A stretch of DNA of 52,039 nucleotides, from NCBI RefSeq assembly GCF_001590795.1, contig NZ_JXDL01000001.1, positions 3,093,707 to 3,145,745 on the forward strand, given 5' to 3'. The notes beneath the pieces were generated by a model. That model searched no databases, was not told the origin of the DNA, and saw only the letters and a list, made by a program, of their open reading frames with translations. The stretch comes from Bradyrhizobium sp. AT1. GTDB lineage: Bacteria; Pseudomonadota; Alphaproteobacteria; Rhizobiales; Xanthobacteraceae. A program made the position numbers and the translations under genes. This document shows positions 33,108 to 41,801 of the stretch, one piece after another (position 1 is the first letter of the stretch; each line of letters starts with the position of its first letter).

Positions 33108-34366
33108 CAGTTACCCTGCTTCCAGGCCGCCTCGATCGCCTTCGCCGCGTCCTGCGGAGCCATGCTGCCGCCTGCGATCTCCGCCGTGACATCGTTGACG
33201 ACGCGGCCGACCGAGGGGCCGAGGCTCTGGTCGTAGAAATTCTGGTGATAGTTCGACTTCGCCAGATTGGCCGCGATCAACTTCATGAAGGCGTTGTTGA
33301 GGCCGGCATCGGCGCCCTGCACCACCGGGATGATGAAATTGCCCGCCGCAAGACGCGTCTGCACATCCTTGGAGATGAAGTATTTCAGGAAATCGACAGC
33401 CTCCTTCGGCGATCCCTTGGTGACCAGCCAGCCCGTGATCCCGCCAAGAGTGTCGGTCGGCGCGCCCTTGCCGCCGGCGACGACGGGAAAATCGAACCAG
33501 CAGATCTTGTCTTCGCCAAGACCGGTCTTGTCCGCCGCGAGCGCGCGCTGCAGATGGTAGACGGTCGAGATCGCGAGCGTCATCGCGGCCTTTCCGTCGC
33601 CGAAATAGCCGACGGCCTGCGGGTTCTTGAAGCCGAGGAAGCCATTCTGGAAGGGCTGGAGATCGACGAGCTGCTTGAACAGCTCGCCGGACTTCTGGAA
33701 GGTCTCGCCGGCGAAGCCGCCGTTCTCGCCGCGCAACGCCGCATCGAACGCGGCCTTGCCGCCGATGCGCACCGCAAGATGCGTCCAGTAGAAATGCAGC
33801 GGCCATTTGTCGGCGCCTCCGACCACGATCGGCGTTACGCCAGCCGCCTTCAGCGTCTTCACCGCCGCGAGCAGATCGTCCCACGTCTTGATGGCGGCGG
33901 GATCGACCTTCGCCTTGGCCATCAGCTCCTTGTTGCAGAGGAAGCCGACCTGCGAGAGCGCGGTCGGCAGACCGTAGACACGGCCATTGCTGGTGAAAGC
34001 CGCGAGGGCGGCGGGCGTGAGGCTGTCGCTGTAACCCTTCACGGAATCGGTGATGTCGTCGAGCACGCCCGCCTCGATCTGGGCCTTCAGGACACCGCCG
34101 GCCCAGCTGTAGATGATGTTCGGACGATCCTTGGATTGCAGGATCGTGGGCAGCTTGGCCTTGTAGGCCTCGTTCTCGAGGAACTGCATTTCGATTTTGA
34201 CGCCCGGATGCGATGCCTCATAGGCCCGCGCGACCTCGTCCCAGATCTTCACCTGGGCCGGGTTGGCCTCGATATGCAGCCATTTCACAGTGGTGTCGGC
34301 TGACGCGGAATCGGCCCAAAGCAGGCATGCGACAGCGGCGAGTCCCAGCTTCCCGAGCAGTCTCAT
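33107..34366 (-). CDS. Extracellular sugar-binding protein of the ABC transporter
   Basis: 419 residues. Signal peptide MRLLGKLGLAAVACLLWADS followed by ADTTVKWLHIEAN; then KIWDEVARAYEASHPGVKIE, PNIIYSWAGGVL and YGLPTALSQVGFLCNKELMA, typical of family 1 (MalE/UgpB-like) receptors. It captures a sugar in the periplasm for the two permeases. ATG 34366 has GGGAGG 8 bases upstream. It is the first gene of the operon and faces the SDR gene across 161 bases that include a possible operator. Confidence 0.9.
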   Translation of the reverse strand: MRLLGKLGLAAVACLLWADSASADTTVKWLHIEANPAQVKIWDEVARAYEASHPGVKIEMQFLENEAYKAKLPTILQSKDRPNIIYSWAGGVLKAQIEAGVLDDITDSVKGYSDSLTPAALAAFTSNGRVYGLPTALSQVGFLCNKELMAKAKVDPAAIKTWDDLLAAVKTLKAAGVTPIVVGGADKWPLHFYWTHLAVRIGGKAAFDAALRGENGGFAGETFQKSGELFKQLVDLQPFQNGFLGFKNPQAVGYFGDGKAAMTLAISTVYHLQRALAADKTGLGEDKICWFDFPVVAGGKGAPTDTLGGITGWLVTKGSPKEAVDFLKYFISKDVQTRLAAGNFIIPVVQGADAGLNNAFMKLIAANLAKSNYHQNFYDQSLGPSVGRVVNDVTAEIAGGSMAPQDAAKAIEAAWKQGN

Positions 34367-34408
34367 CACGTCCTCCCAACCGGCTTTTATTCTTTGCAGC
34401 AATCCTGC

Positions 34409-34423
34409 CCTCAATTTTTGAGG
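34409..34423. promoter_or_regulatory. Palindromic operator candidate
   Basis: CCTCAATTTTTGAGG is an inverted repeat with arms CCTCAA/TTGAGG and a TTT centre. It lies in the region shared by the sugar operon (start 34366) and the divergent SDR gene (start 34528). Its position suits the LacI-type regulator encoded at the end of the operon. LacI operators are usually more GC-centred, so this is only a candidate. Confidence 0.4.
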
Positions 34424-34527
34424 TGCGCAACACAAATTCTGACCTATGTACCTCAGGGGCGGAATGGCTAAGGTTCGCGAAAGAATCGAGCCGGGCGCTG
34501 CGCCGGCCACAACAAACTGAGGTGCCC

Positions 34528-35286
34528 ATGGCTGCCATCTATTCCGACCTCACCGGCAAGGTCGTGCTCGTCACAGGCGGTGCGGCGGGAATTGGCGCTG
34601 CGATCGTGCGGCGTTTCGCCGAGCAGAAATCCAAAGTGGTGTTCTTCGACATCAAGCTCGACGAGGGACAGCGCCTGGCGCGTGAGCTGTCCGAGCAGGG
34701 CTTGGCCGCGCATTTCCAGCACGTCGACCTCACCGACATTCCCGCACTCCGCGCCGGCGTCCTCGAGGCCCGCAAGGCGCATGGCCCGATCAACATCCTG
34801 ATCAACAATGCCGCGCATGACGAGCGGCACAACACCGAGGAGATGACGCCGGAATATTGGGACGACCGCATCGCGGTGAATCTGAAGCACCAGTTCTTTG
34901 CGTCGCAGGCCGTGCTGCCGGACATGACGGCGGCCAATGCCGGCGCCATCGTCAATTTCGGTTCGGTGTCGTGGATCGCCGGACAAGGCGGCATGGCCGC
35001 CTACACCGCCAGCAAGTCAGGCGTGATCGGACTGACGCGCTCGCTGGCGCGCGACTACGGCCCCTACAACATCCGCGTCAACGCGATCGCGCCGGGCTGG
35101 ATCATGACCGAGCGGCAGCTCGAGAAATGGATGACGCCGGCGGGCGAGATCGAGTTGCAACAGCGCCAGTGCCTCAAGCGCAGGCTCATGCCGGACGAAG
35201 TCGCGAAGTTCACCGTCTTCCTCGCGTCCGACGAGGCCTCGGCCTGCACCGCTCAACACTACATCGTCGACGGCGGCTGGGTCTGA
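34528..35286 (+). CDS. SDR family oxidoreductase
   Basis: 252 residues. The classical short-chain motifs are VVLVTGGAAGIGAAIVRRFA, INILINNAAHDERHN, the catalytic Ser in VNFGSVSWIAGQGG and YTASKSGVIGL (Tyr, Lys). AVNLKHQF carries the structural Asn. SDRs next to sugar uptake operons commonly oxidise the imported sugar or polyol, so a shared substrate is likely. ATG 34528 follows GAGGTG. Confidence 0.9.
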   Translation: MAAIYSDLTGKVVLVTGGAAGIGAAIVRRFAEQKSKVVFFDIKLDEGQRLARELSEQGLAAHFQHVDLTDIPALRAGVLEARKAHGPINILINNAAHDERHNTEEMTPEYWDDRIAVNLKHQFFASQAVLPDMTAANAGAIVNFGSVSWIAGQGGMAAYTASKSGVIGLTRSLARDYGPYNIRVNAIAPGWIMTERQLEKWMTPAGEIELQQRQCLKRRLMPDEVAKFTVFLASDEASACTAQHYIVDGGWV

Positions 35287-35376
35287 GACGCGAGAGCGCC
35301 GGGCCAAACCACTGGCAGCCTGTCGCTGAGCTCAGCAGCGACCTGCCGGTCGGCCTGTTTGTGAGTGATCCCTAGC

Positions 35377-35408
35377 TGTGAGGAAATCTGGCTGTGCGGA
35401 AATCTGGC
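35377..35408. repeat. 16-base tandem duplication abutting tRNA-Gln
   Basis: TGTGAGGAAATCTGGC (35377-35392) is repeated as TGTGCGGAAATCTGGC (35393-35408), 15 of 16 matching. The second copy runs into the tRNA 3' end (complement of the discriminator base and CCA). It may be a replication slip or a relic of integration at the tRNA. Confidence 0.75.
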
Positions 35409-35479
35409 TGGGGCGGGAGGGATCGAACCTCCGAATGGCGGAATCAAAATCCGCTGCCTTACCGCTTGGCTACGCCCCA
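35405..35479 (-). tRNA. tRNA-Gln, anticodon TTG, with encoded CCA
   Basis: The minus strand gives an acceptor stem TGGGGCG/CGCCCCA with G discriminator and encoded CCA; a D arm GCCAAGCGGTAAGGC; an anticodon stem GCGGA/TCCGC with loop TTTTGAT, so anticodon TTG (CAA codon, Gln); and a T arm GGAGG TTCGATC CCTCC. All stems pair. The gene lies between the SDR and acyl-CoA dehydrogenase genes. Confidence 0.96.
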
Positions 35480-35726
35480 TCAGGGACCAGGGAACGGGGC
35501 GGAAGAACTGGCTACCGCAGATTCCCGCTGGTCGCAGCCGGTCTATAGGGAGAGCAGCGCCATTTCAACCATCTGGAGGGGCAAAATACCTGGGATCGCC
35601 GGGCCGGGCCGTACCACACTCTAACTATAAGGCCGGCACGCGCCCGATGCGGTCCCGTATCGCGCCCATTGAGACCTCCCCCGTTTCATGAGAATACGGC
35701 GCCAATGATGTCCACGGGAGTGAGCC

Positions 35727-37505
35727 ATGACCTACCGCGCGCCGATCAATGACATGCTGCTGTCGCTCAACCACGGCGCGGGCCTGAAGGCCGCTGTGGA
35801 GGCCGGTCATTACGGCGATTTCGACATGGATATCGCCGCCGCCGTGCTGGAGGAAGCCGGCAAGTTCGCGTCCGACGTGCTGGCCCCGCTCAACAAGGTC
35901 GGCGACGAGCACGGCATCAAGCTCGACGACGGCAAGGTCACGACCGCGCCGGGCTGGCCGGACGCCTACAAGCGCTGGACCGAAGGCGGCTGGAACGCGG
36001 TGGCCGGTCCCGAAGATTTCGGCGGCCAGGGCCTGCCGATCGCGATCAACGCCGCCTGCACCGAGATCTGGAGCGCGGCCAACGTCGCCTTCGGCCTCTG
36101 CCCGCTGCTGACGGCCTCGGCGATCGAGGCGCTGGACGCCCATGGCAGTGACGAGCTCAAGAAGATCTATCTCGAAAAGCTCGTCTCCGGCGAATGGACC
36201 GGCACGATGCAGCTCACCGAGCCGCAGGCCGGCTCCGACGTCGGCGCGCTGCGCACCCGCGCCGAGAAACAGGCCGACGGCACCTATCGCATCAAGGGGA
36301 CGAAGATCTTCATCACCTATGGCGAGCACGACATGACCGACAACATCGTGCATTTCGTGCTGGCGCGCCTGCCGGACGCGCCCGCCGGCACCAAGGGGAT
36401 CTCGCTGTTCCTGGTGCCGAAGTTCATGGTGAATGCCGACGGCTCGCTCGGCGCGCGCAACGACATCTTCGCGAGCGGCGTCGAGCACAAGCTCGGCATG
36501 CATGCCTCCCCGACCTGCACAATGACCATGGGCGATCATGGCGGCGCGATCGGCTTTTTGATCGGCGAAGAAAACCAGGGCATGCGCTGCATGTTCACGA
36601 TGATGAACCAGGCCCGTCTCGGCGTCGGCCTCGAGGGCGTCGGCGTCGCCGATCGCGCCTATCAGCAGGCGCTGGCGTACGCGCAGGAGCGCAAGCAGGG
36701 CCGCGCCGTCGGCAAGAAGGGCGACGGCTCGGACGCGATCTTCGTCCATCCTGATGTCAAGCGCATGCTGATGCGGATGCGGGCGCAAACCGCGGCTGCG
36801 CGCACCATCTGCTATGCGACCGCGGTCGCGATCGACGTCTCGACGCGCGCCAAGGATCCCAAGGTGCGGGCCGATGCCGCCGCGCGCGCGGCGCTGCTGA
36901 CGCCGATGGCCAAGGGCTATTCCACCGATATCGGCAACGAGGTCGCCTATCTCGGCGTGCAGATCCATGGCGGCATGGGCTTCATCGAGGAGACCGGCGC
37001 GGCGCAGCACTATCGCGACGCCCGCATCACCGCGATCTACGAAGGCACCAACGGCATCCAGGCCATCGACCTCGTCACGCGCAAGCTCGCGGCCAATGGC
37101 GGCGCCTCGGTGTGGGCCCTGCTCGACGAGCTCGCGGCCACCGTCAAGCAGGTCGAGACCTCCAACGACCCCGCCTTCGGCACCACGGGTGCGAAGTTGC
37201 GCGAGGCGATCGAGGCGCTGACGCGCAGCAGCAAATGGCTGCTGGAGCGCGTGACCTCCGCACCGAACGAGGCACTCGCCGGTGCGACGCCCTATTTGCA
37301 GCAGTTCGGCTCAACGCTCGGCGGCTGCCTGCTCGCCTCCGAGGCGCTCGCCGCCAAGGCCGACGGCAACACGGACGCCGCGCGCTACGTCTCGCTCGCG
37401 CGGTTCTTCGCCGAGAATATCGGTGTGCAGGCGGGCGCGCTCGAGCGCACGGTGACGGAGAGCGCGGAATCGGTCGCGGCGGCGGATGCGGTGTTGTTGG
37501 GGTAG
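35727..37505 (+). CDS. Acyl-CoA dehydrogenase, long form with C-terminal domain
   Basis: 592 residues. LNHGAGLKAAVEAGHYGDFD opens an extended N-terminus; the flavin/substrate blocks are MQLTEPQAGSDVGALRTRAE and TYRIKGTKIFITYGEHDMTD, with GMHASPTCTM, and the catalytic Glu lies in AIYEGTNGIQAIDLVTRKL. The last 120 residues form a further helical domain. The long form resembles AcdA/FadE5-like enzymes of about 590 residues that act on fatty acyl or aromatic-side-chain CoA. An enoyl-CoA hydratase gene lies 1.6 kb downstream. ATG 35727 follows GGGAGTGAGCC. Confidence 0.9.
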   Translation: MTYRAPINDMLLSLNHGAGLKAAVEAGHYGDFDMDIAAAVLEEAGKFASDVLAPLNKVGDEHGIKLDDGKVTTAPGWPDAYKRWTEGGWNAVAGPEDFGGQGLPIAINAACTEIWSAANVAFGLCPLLTASAIEALDAHGSDELKKIYLEKLVSGEWTGTMQLTEPQAGSDVGALRTRAEKQADGTYRIKGTKIFITYGEHDMTDNIVHFVLARLPDAPAGTKGISLFLVPKFMVNADGSLGARNDIFASGVEHKLGMHASPTCTMTMGDHGGAIGFLIGEENQGMRCMFTMMNQARLGVGLEGVGVADRAYQQALAYAQERKQGRAVGKKGDGSDAIFVHPDVKRMLMRMRAQTAAARTICYATAVAIDVSTRAKDPKVRADAAARAALLTPMAKGYSTDIGNEVAYLGVQIHGGMGFIEETGAAQHYRDARITAIYEGTNGIQAIDLVTRKLAANGGASVWALLDELAATVKQVETSNDPAFGTTGAKLREAIEALTRSSKWLLERVTSAPNEALAGATPYLQQFGSTLGGCLLASEALAAKADGNTDAARYVSLARFFAENIGVQAGALERTVTESAESVAAADAVLLG

Positions 37506-37516
37506 GAAAGCCCTGC

Positions 37517-37597
37517 AGCCGGATGGAGCGCAGCGCAATCCGGGGCCATCCTCGCTCATGGCACGAATCCCGGATTGCGCTGCGCTCCATCCGGGCT
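37517..37597. repeat. Long palindromic intergenic repeat
   Basis: The left arm begins AGCCGGATGGAGCGCAGCGC and ends AATCCGGG (to 37544); the right arm (about 37569-37597) is its complement ending GCTCCATCCGGGCT. Arms are about 28 bases with a 24-base centre. It lies between the convergent acyl-CoA dehydrogenase and MFS genes and reaches the MFS stop codon at 37596, so it probably helps end both transcripts. Confidence 0.8.
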
Positions 37598-38834
37598 ACG
37601 AGGCCACGACCTTGGCTCTTCTCCCCGGCCGCCACAACACCATGCACGCCGCCACGAGATCCAGCACGACGCACATCGCGAATGCCGTGGTGTAGTTGCC
37701 GGTGAAACTCCGCACCAGGCCGACGATGCCCGGACCGAAGGCGCTGACGATTCCGCTGATAGAGGTGCCCAGTCCCATCGCGGCGGCGAAGGCGCTGGCG
37801 CCGATCTCGCGCTGGATGATCAGGGGCGGGAACGTGATCATGTTGCCGATCGAGAAGCCGTACACGGCGCAACACAGCAGCAGCACCGTCGGGTTCGTGC
37901 TCTGCAGGAGAACGAACAGCGCCGCCGACTGGCTCGTCATAGAGGCCGCGCAGGCCAGACGCGGATCGAGCCGGTCGACGAACAGGCCGAGCGACAGGCG
38001 GCCGACCACCGCCATCGCCGCCATGACGGTGACCGCAAGCCCCGCGGCGGAGCGGCCGATCAGCGGTTCGAGAAAGCTCACCTGGTGGACGATGAACCCC
38101 ATCTGCGCCAGAACCGCGATCGCGATCGGCAGCACCATGGTCCAGAACGCCGCGTTGGCGAGCAGCGCCTTGCGTGATTGGCCTGGTGCGGCCCCGCTGC
38201 CGCCGGAGGCGCGCCCCTTCGATGCCAGCGACATCCCGGCGGGCCAATCCATGAAGATCACGACGACAGGCAGCACCAGCACCATCATCGCAAGCGTGGC
38301 TGCCAGCATGGCGGACCGAAAGCCGATGCTGCCGGTCAACGACAGCAGCAGCGGAACGAGGATGATGCCGCCGCAGGTCGCACCGTTGAAGGCGAGACTG
38401 AGCGCGAGCCCGCGTCGGCGTTCGAACCAGGAGTTCAGCACGGTCGCGATCACCACGGTGCCCATGCCGGTCCAGCCGACCGACATCAGCGCGTAGGCGA
38501 GATAGAGCTGCCAGGTCGTCTGCATCAGCGCCAACAGCACCGTGGAGGCGCCGAGCGCCACCAGGCCGCACAGGATCAGTGAGCGCAACCCGATGCGGGC
38601 GAGCAGATCATCGGTAAAGATGACGAGCACCGAGGTCAGGAGGAAAGAGAATGTACTGGCCGCGGAGACCAGCGTGCCCGGCCAGCCGTGGGCGCGCTGC
38701 AGCTCGGCGAGATAGACGCCCTGACCGTACAGGCCGAAGCCGAACATGAAGAAGGCCATCAGGAAGCAGGCCAGCACGACGCGCCAGCCACGGTAGTTCA
38801 GCGAGGATTCGTCGACCAGGGTTGCGGCAATCAT
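37596..38834 (-). CDS. MFS transporter
   Basis: 412 residues with about 12 helices. N-terminal GWRVVLACFLMAFFMFGFGL and the loop LLARIGLRSLILCGLVALGA are typical, as is LNSWFERRRGLALSLAFNGA for the oxalate/formate-monocarboxylate type (OFA/MCT-like) branch. A cytoplasmic central loop is rich in Gly/Ser/Lys. Start ATG 38834 lacks a clear ribosome-binding site. The substrate could be a monocarboxylate; uncertain. Confidence 0.8.
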   Translation of the reverse strand: MIAATLVDESSLNYRGWRVVLACFLMAFFMFGFGLYGQGVYLAELQRAHGWPGTLVSAASTFSFLLTSVLVIFTDDLLARIGLRSLILCGLVALGASTVLLALMQTTWQLYLAYALMSVGWTGMGTVVIATVLNSWFERRRGLALSLAFNGATCGGIILVPLLLSLTGSIGFRSAMLAATLAMMVLVLPVVVIFMDWPAGMSLASKGRASGGSGAAPGQSRKALLANAAFWTMVLPIAIAVLAQMGFIVHQVSFLEPLIGRSAAGLAVTVMAAMAVVGRLSLGLFVDRLDPRLACAASMTSQSAALFVLLQSTNPTVLLLCCAVYGFSIGNMITFPPLIIQREIGASAFAAAMGLGTSISGIVSAFGPGIVGLVRSFTGNYTTAFAMCVVLDLVAACMVLWRPGRRAKVVAS

Positions 38835-39077
38835 CGATCGAGCAATCGGCCAAAAGGAACTGCGTGAGATGGTGCACCACAACCACTGGTTTTTCAAATG
38901 AAACATTGTAGCCAATTGTTGCGGTATGCGAAAGCGATGGCGGCCATGTGCCGGCCTTGCGAAAATTGGCGCCGAAAAGCTTGACCCAGCGCATTGGCAC
39001 GCCTGCGAGATGATGTAGGCTGATGCTTGGCGAGCCTCGCGAAGCGGCGAGCGTCGCGGCGGGTGCAGGGGCCTCTC

Positions 39078-39836
39078 ATGCCGAATGGCAATATCGTCAT
39101 CACCGAAGAGCGCGGCACGCGCGTGATCACCCTGCGCCGCCCGGGCAAGAAGAATGCGATCACCCAGGACATGTACCGGGAGATGGGCCGCGCGATCGAC
39201 ACCGCGCAGAACAACCCCGATATCCGCTGCATGATCATCACCGGTGGCTCCGGCGTGTTCACCGCCGGCGACGACATCGACGATTTCATGCACGCCGACA
39301 CCTCGCGCCCCGAGACGCTGTCGGAGGGCGCAAAGTTTCTCTATTCGCTGGCCCTCAACGTCAAGCCGATCATTGCAGCCGTCGATGGCGCCTCGATCGG
39401 CATGGGGACGGTGATGCTGTTTCACTGCGACTATGTTCTGGCCTCCAACGCTGCGACCTTTTCCGCGCCCTATATTCATCTCGGGCTCGTCCCGGTCGGC
39501 GCGTCCAGTCTGTTGATGCCGAACACGATGGGCTACCAGCGCGCCTTCGCGATGCTGGTGATGGGGCGGACGTTTTCCGCCGCGGAGGCGCATGCCGCCG
39601 GCTTCGTCAACACCGTGGTATCGCCGGGACATACCGAGGTCGAAGCGCGCAAGGTGGCGCGCGAGATCTGCCGGCTGCCGGCCGAGGCGGTCGCGACCTC
39701 GCGCAAGCTGCTGCGCGTGCCGGCCGAAGAGCTCACCCGCCGCATCGAGCAGGAAAGTCACCTGTTCGGCGAGCGGCTGAAGTCGGATGAGGCGATTGCG
39801 GCGTTCAACGCGTTTGCGAACAGGAAGAAGCGGTAG
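39078..39836 (+). CDS. Enoyl-CoA hydratase/isomerase family protein
   Basis: 252 residues. ITEERGTRVITLRRPGKKNA, CMIITGGSGVFTAGDDIDDF (oxyanion hole), IIAAVDGASIGMGTVMLFHC and APYIHLGLVPVGASSLLMPN are all crotonase blocks. In this protein the usual catalytic Glu positions read GASSLLMP, so the residue set may differ from a classical hydratase. The start ATG 39078 is chosen over an upstream in-frame ATG (39027) because family similarity begins after it and GCAGGGG lies just before. It faces the MFS transporter divergently. Confidence 0.87.
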   Translation: MPNGNIVITEERGTRVITLRRPGKKNAITQDMYREMGRAIDTAQNNPDIRCMIITGGSGVFTAGDDIDDFMHADTSRPETLSEGAKFLYSLALNVKPIIAAVDGASIGMGTVMLFHCDYVLASNAATFSAPYIHLGLVPVGASSLLMPNTMGYQRAFAMLVMGRTFSAAEAHAAGFVNTVVSPGHTEVEARKVAREICRLPAEAVATSRKLLRVPAEELTRRIEQESHLFGERLKSDEAIAAFNAFANRKKR

Positions 39837-39857
39837 GGTGCAGCGCCCAACCAACCG

Positions 39858-39964
39858 CCGTCATTCCGGGGCGCGCGCAGCGCGAGCCCGGAATCCATCG
39901 CACCACGGCGTTGGTGGATGAATGGATTCCGGGCTCGCGACTTCGTCGCGCCCCGGAATGACGG
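39858..39964. repeat. Long palindromic intergenic repeat
   Basis: The left arm begins CCGTCATTCCGGGGCGCG and the right arm ends CGCGCCCCGGAATGACGG. An inner part pairs CGCGAGCCCGGAATCCAT with ATGGATTCCGGGCTCGCG. Overall span is about 107 bases with only short unpaired spots, between the enoyl-CoA hydratase and 5'-nucleotidase genes. The motif ATTCCGGG-GCTCGCG is a common intergenic element in Bradyrhizobium genomes. Confidence 0.8.
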
Positions 39965-40012
39965 CAGCGAGAACTTCGTGAAATCTTCGTGCGAACCGAC
40001 TAATCTGGTTCC

Positions 40013-41668
40013 ATGCGATACCGATCCCTCCTCACCGCCGTCGCGCTGATCTGCGCCCTCCCCGCCTCGGCCCAGACCGCAGCCCCCGTCGAGCTGCGCA
40101 TTCTCGCGATCAACGATTTTCACGGCAATCTGCGGCCGCCTCCGGGCGGCATCCGCATCGGGGATCCCGAGGACAAGGCCAGGAAGGTGATGGTCGCCGC
40201 CGGCGGCGCCGAATACATGGCGACGCTGGTCAAGCAGCTGCGCGAAGGTCACAAGAACACGATCTTCGTCGCCGCCGGCGACCTGATCGGCGCAAGCCCT
40301 TTCTTGTCGGCGATGTTTCACGACGAGCCCTCGATCGAATCGCTGTCGATGATGGGGCTTGCGATCTCGTCCGTCGGCAACCACGAATTCGACGAGGGCA
40401 AGACCGAGCTGCTCAGGATGCAGAACGGCGGCTGCCATCCTCTCGACGGCTGCCAGGGTCCGCATCCGTTCACGGGCGCCAAATTCCGTTATCTTGCGGC
40501 CTCCACCATCGAGACCGCGACGGGCAACAGCGTGCTGCCGCCCTACGAGATCAGGGAATTCGACGGTATCCCCGTCGCCTTCATCGGGCTGACCTTGAAG
40601 GAGACCGCGGGCATTGTCTCGCCCGCGGGCATCGCCGGCCTCGAATTCCGCGACGAGGCCGAGACGGTGAACGCACTGGTGCCGCAGCTGAAGGCGCGCG
40701 GCGTCGAGGCGATCGTGGTGCTGATCCACCAGGGCGGCGAGCCCGCCGGCGATTACAACGAATGCCCTTCGATCACGGGGCCGATCGTCGACATCGTCAA
40801 GAAATTCGATCGCGCCGTCGACGTCGTCGTCAGCGGCCACACCCACCGCGCCTATGTCTGCGACATCGACGGGCGGCTCGTCACCAGCGGCGACAAATAC
40901 GGCACGCTGGTCACCGCGATCGACCTCAAGCTCGATCCCGCAACGCGCGACATCGTCGGTGCCCGGGCCGAGAACGTCATCGTCGCCAATGCCTCGCTGG
41001 CGAGGGATGCCGAGCAGACCGCGCTGATTGAGGCCTATGACAAGCTGTCGGCGCCGATCGCCAACCGGCCGGCCGGATCGGTGACGCAGACGCTCTCGCG
41101 CGTGCCGAACGAGGCCGGCGAAAGCCCGCTCGGCGACATCATCGCGGACGCGCAATTGCTCGCAACCCGGGCGGCCCAGGATGGCAGCGCTGTCATCGCG
41201 CTCACCAATCCCGGCGGCATCCGCACCGACATCGTGCCGAAGGAAAACGGCGCAATCACCTTCGGCGATGTCTTCGCCAGCCAGCCGTTCCGCAACCGCC
41301 TCGTCACCATGACGCTGACCGGCAGTCAGCTCAAGGACATGCTCGAGCAGCAATGGCTCGACCCGAAGCGGCCGCGGATCCTGCAGGTGTCGAACGGATT
41401 CAGCTATGCCTGGGATGCGGCGAAGCCATTCGGCGAGCGCGTGCTGCCAGAGAAGATGACGCTGAACGGCCGGCCGATCGAAGCTGGAAGCGGCTACCGC
41501 ATCACCCTCAACGATTACCTCGCCGTCGGCGGCGACGGTTTTACCGTCGCAAAACAGGGCACGGCGCCGCAATATGGCGGCTACGACGCGGACGCGCTGT
41601 TTGCGTTCTTCCGCGCACACGGGCCGATCGGTCCGCTACCGCTGAGCCGCATCCTGCGGGTGAATTGA
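40013..41668 (+). CDS. Bifunctional metallophosphatase / 5'-nucleotidase, exported
   Basis: 551 residues. Signal peptide YRSLLTAVALICALPASAQT. The metallophosphoesterase domain (about 20-320) shows LAINDFHGNLRPP, VAAGDLIGASPF, SSVGNHEFDEG and VVSGHTHRAYVCD, the full set of di-metal ligands. The 5'-nucleotidase C-terminal domain (about 345-520) includes TNPGGIRTDI and FGDVFASQPFRNRLVTM. It releases phosphate from extracellular nucleotides in the periplasm. It is preceded by a palindromic repeat and no clear ribosome-binding site is visible. Confidence 0.9.
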   Translation: MRYRSLLTAVALICALPASAQTAAPVELRILAINDFHGNLRPPPGGIRIGDPEDKARKVMVAAGGAEYMATLVKQLREGHKNTIFVAAGDLIGASPFLSAMFHDEPSIESLSMMGLAISSVGNHEFDEGKTELLRMQNGGCHPLDGCQGPHPFTGAKFRYLAASTIETATGNSVLPPYEIREFDGIPVAFIGLTLKETAGIVSPAGIAGLEFRDEAETVNALVPQLKARGVEAIVVLIHQGGEPAGDYNECPSITGPIVDIVKKFDRAVDVVVSGHTHRAYVCDIDGRLVTSGDKYGTLVTAIDLKLDPATRDIVGARAENVIVANASLARDAEQTALIEAYDKLSAPIANRPAGSVTQTLSRVPNEAGESPLGDIIADAQLLATRAAQDGSAVIALTNPGGIRTDIVPKENGAITFGDVFASQPFRNRLVTMTLTGSQLKDMLEQQWLDPKRPRILQVSNGFSYAWDAAKPFGERVLPEKMTLNGRPIEAGSGYRITLNDYLAVGGDGFTVAKQGTAPQYGGYDADALFAFFRAHGPIGPLPLSRILRVN

Positions 41669-41801
41669 CCGGAATCAAACGGGCCGGCGCGTGACGACCC
41701 TTTGCCATTGCCGCCCAAGCGCATAGATTGGGTCTTGCATTGCGTTTTGGCGCCGGATGGGCCAACGACGCCGAAAGCCCGTTTGCTGTGAGGCCGACCT
41801 G

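Noticed and set aside
35377..35408. Attachment site of an integrated element at tRNA-Gln
   Set aside because: The two copies are only 16 bases apart with no integrase nearby, so a tandem slip is simpler.
39758..41620. 620-codon minus-strand frame
   Set aside because: Runs opposite the 5'-nucleotidase; composition (His/Arg/Asp-rich) is typical of a shadow frame.
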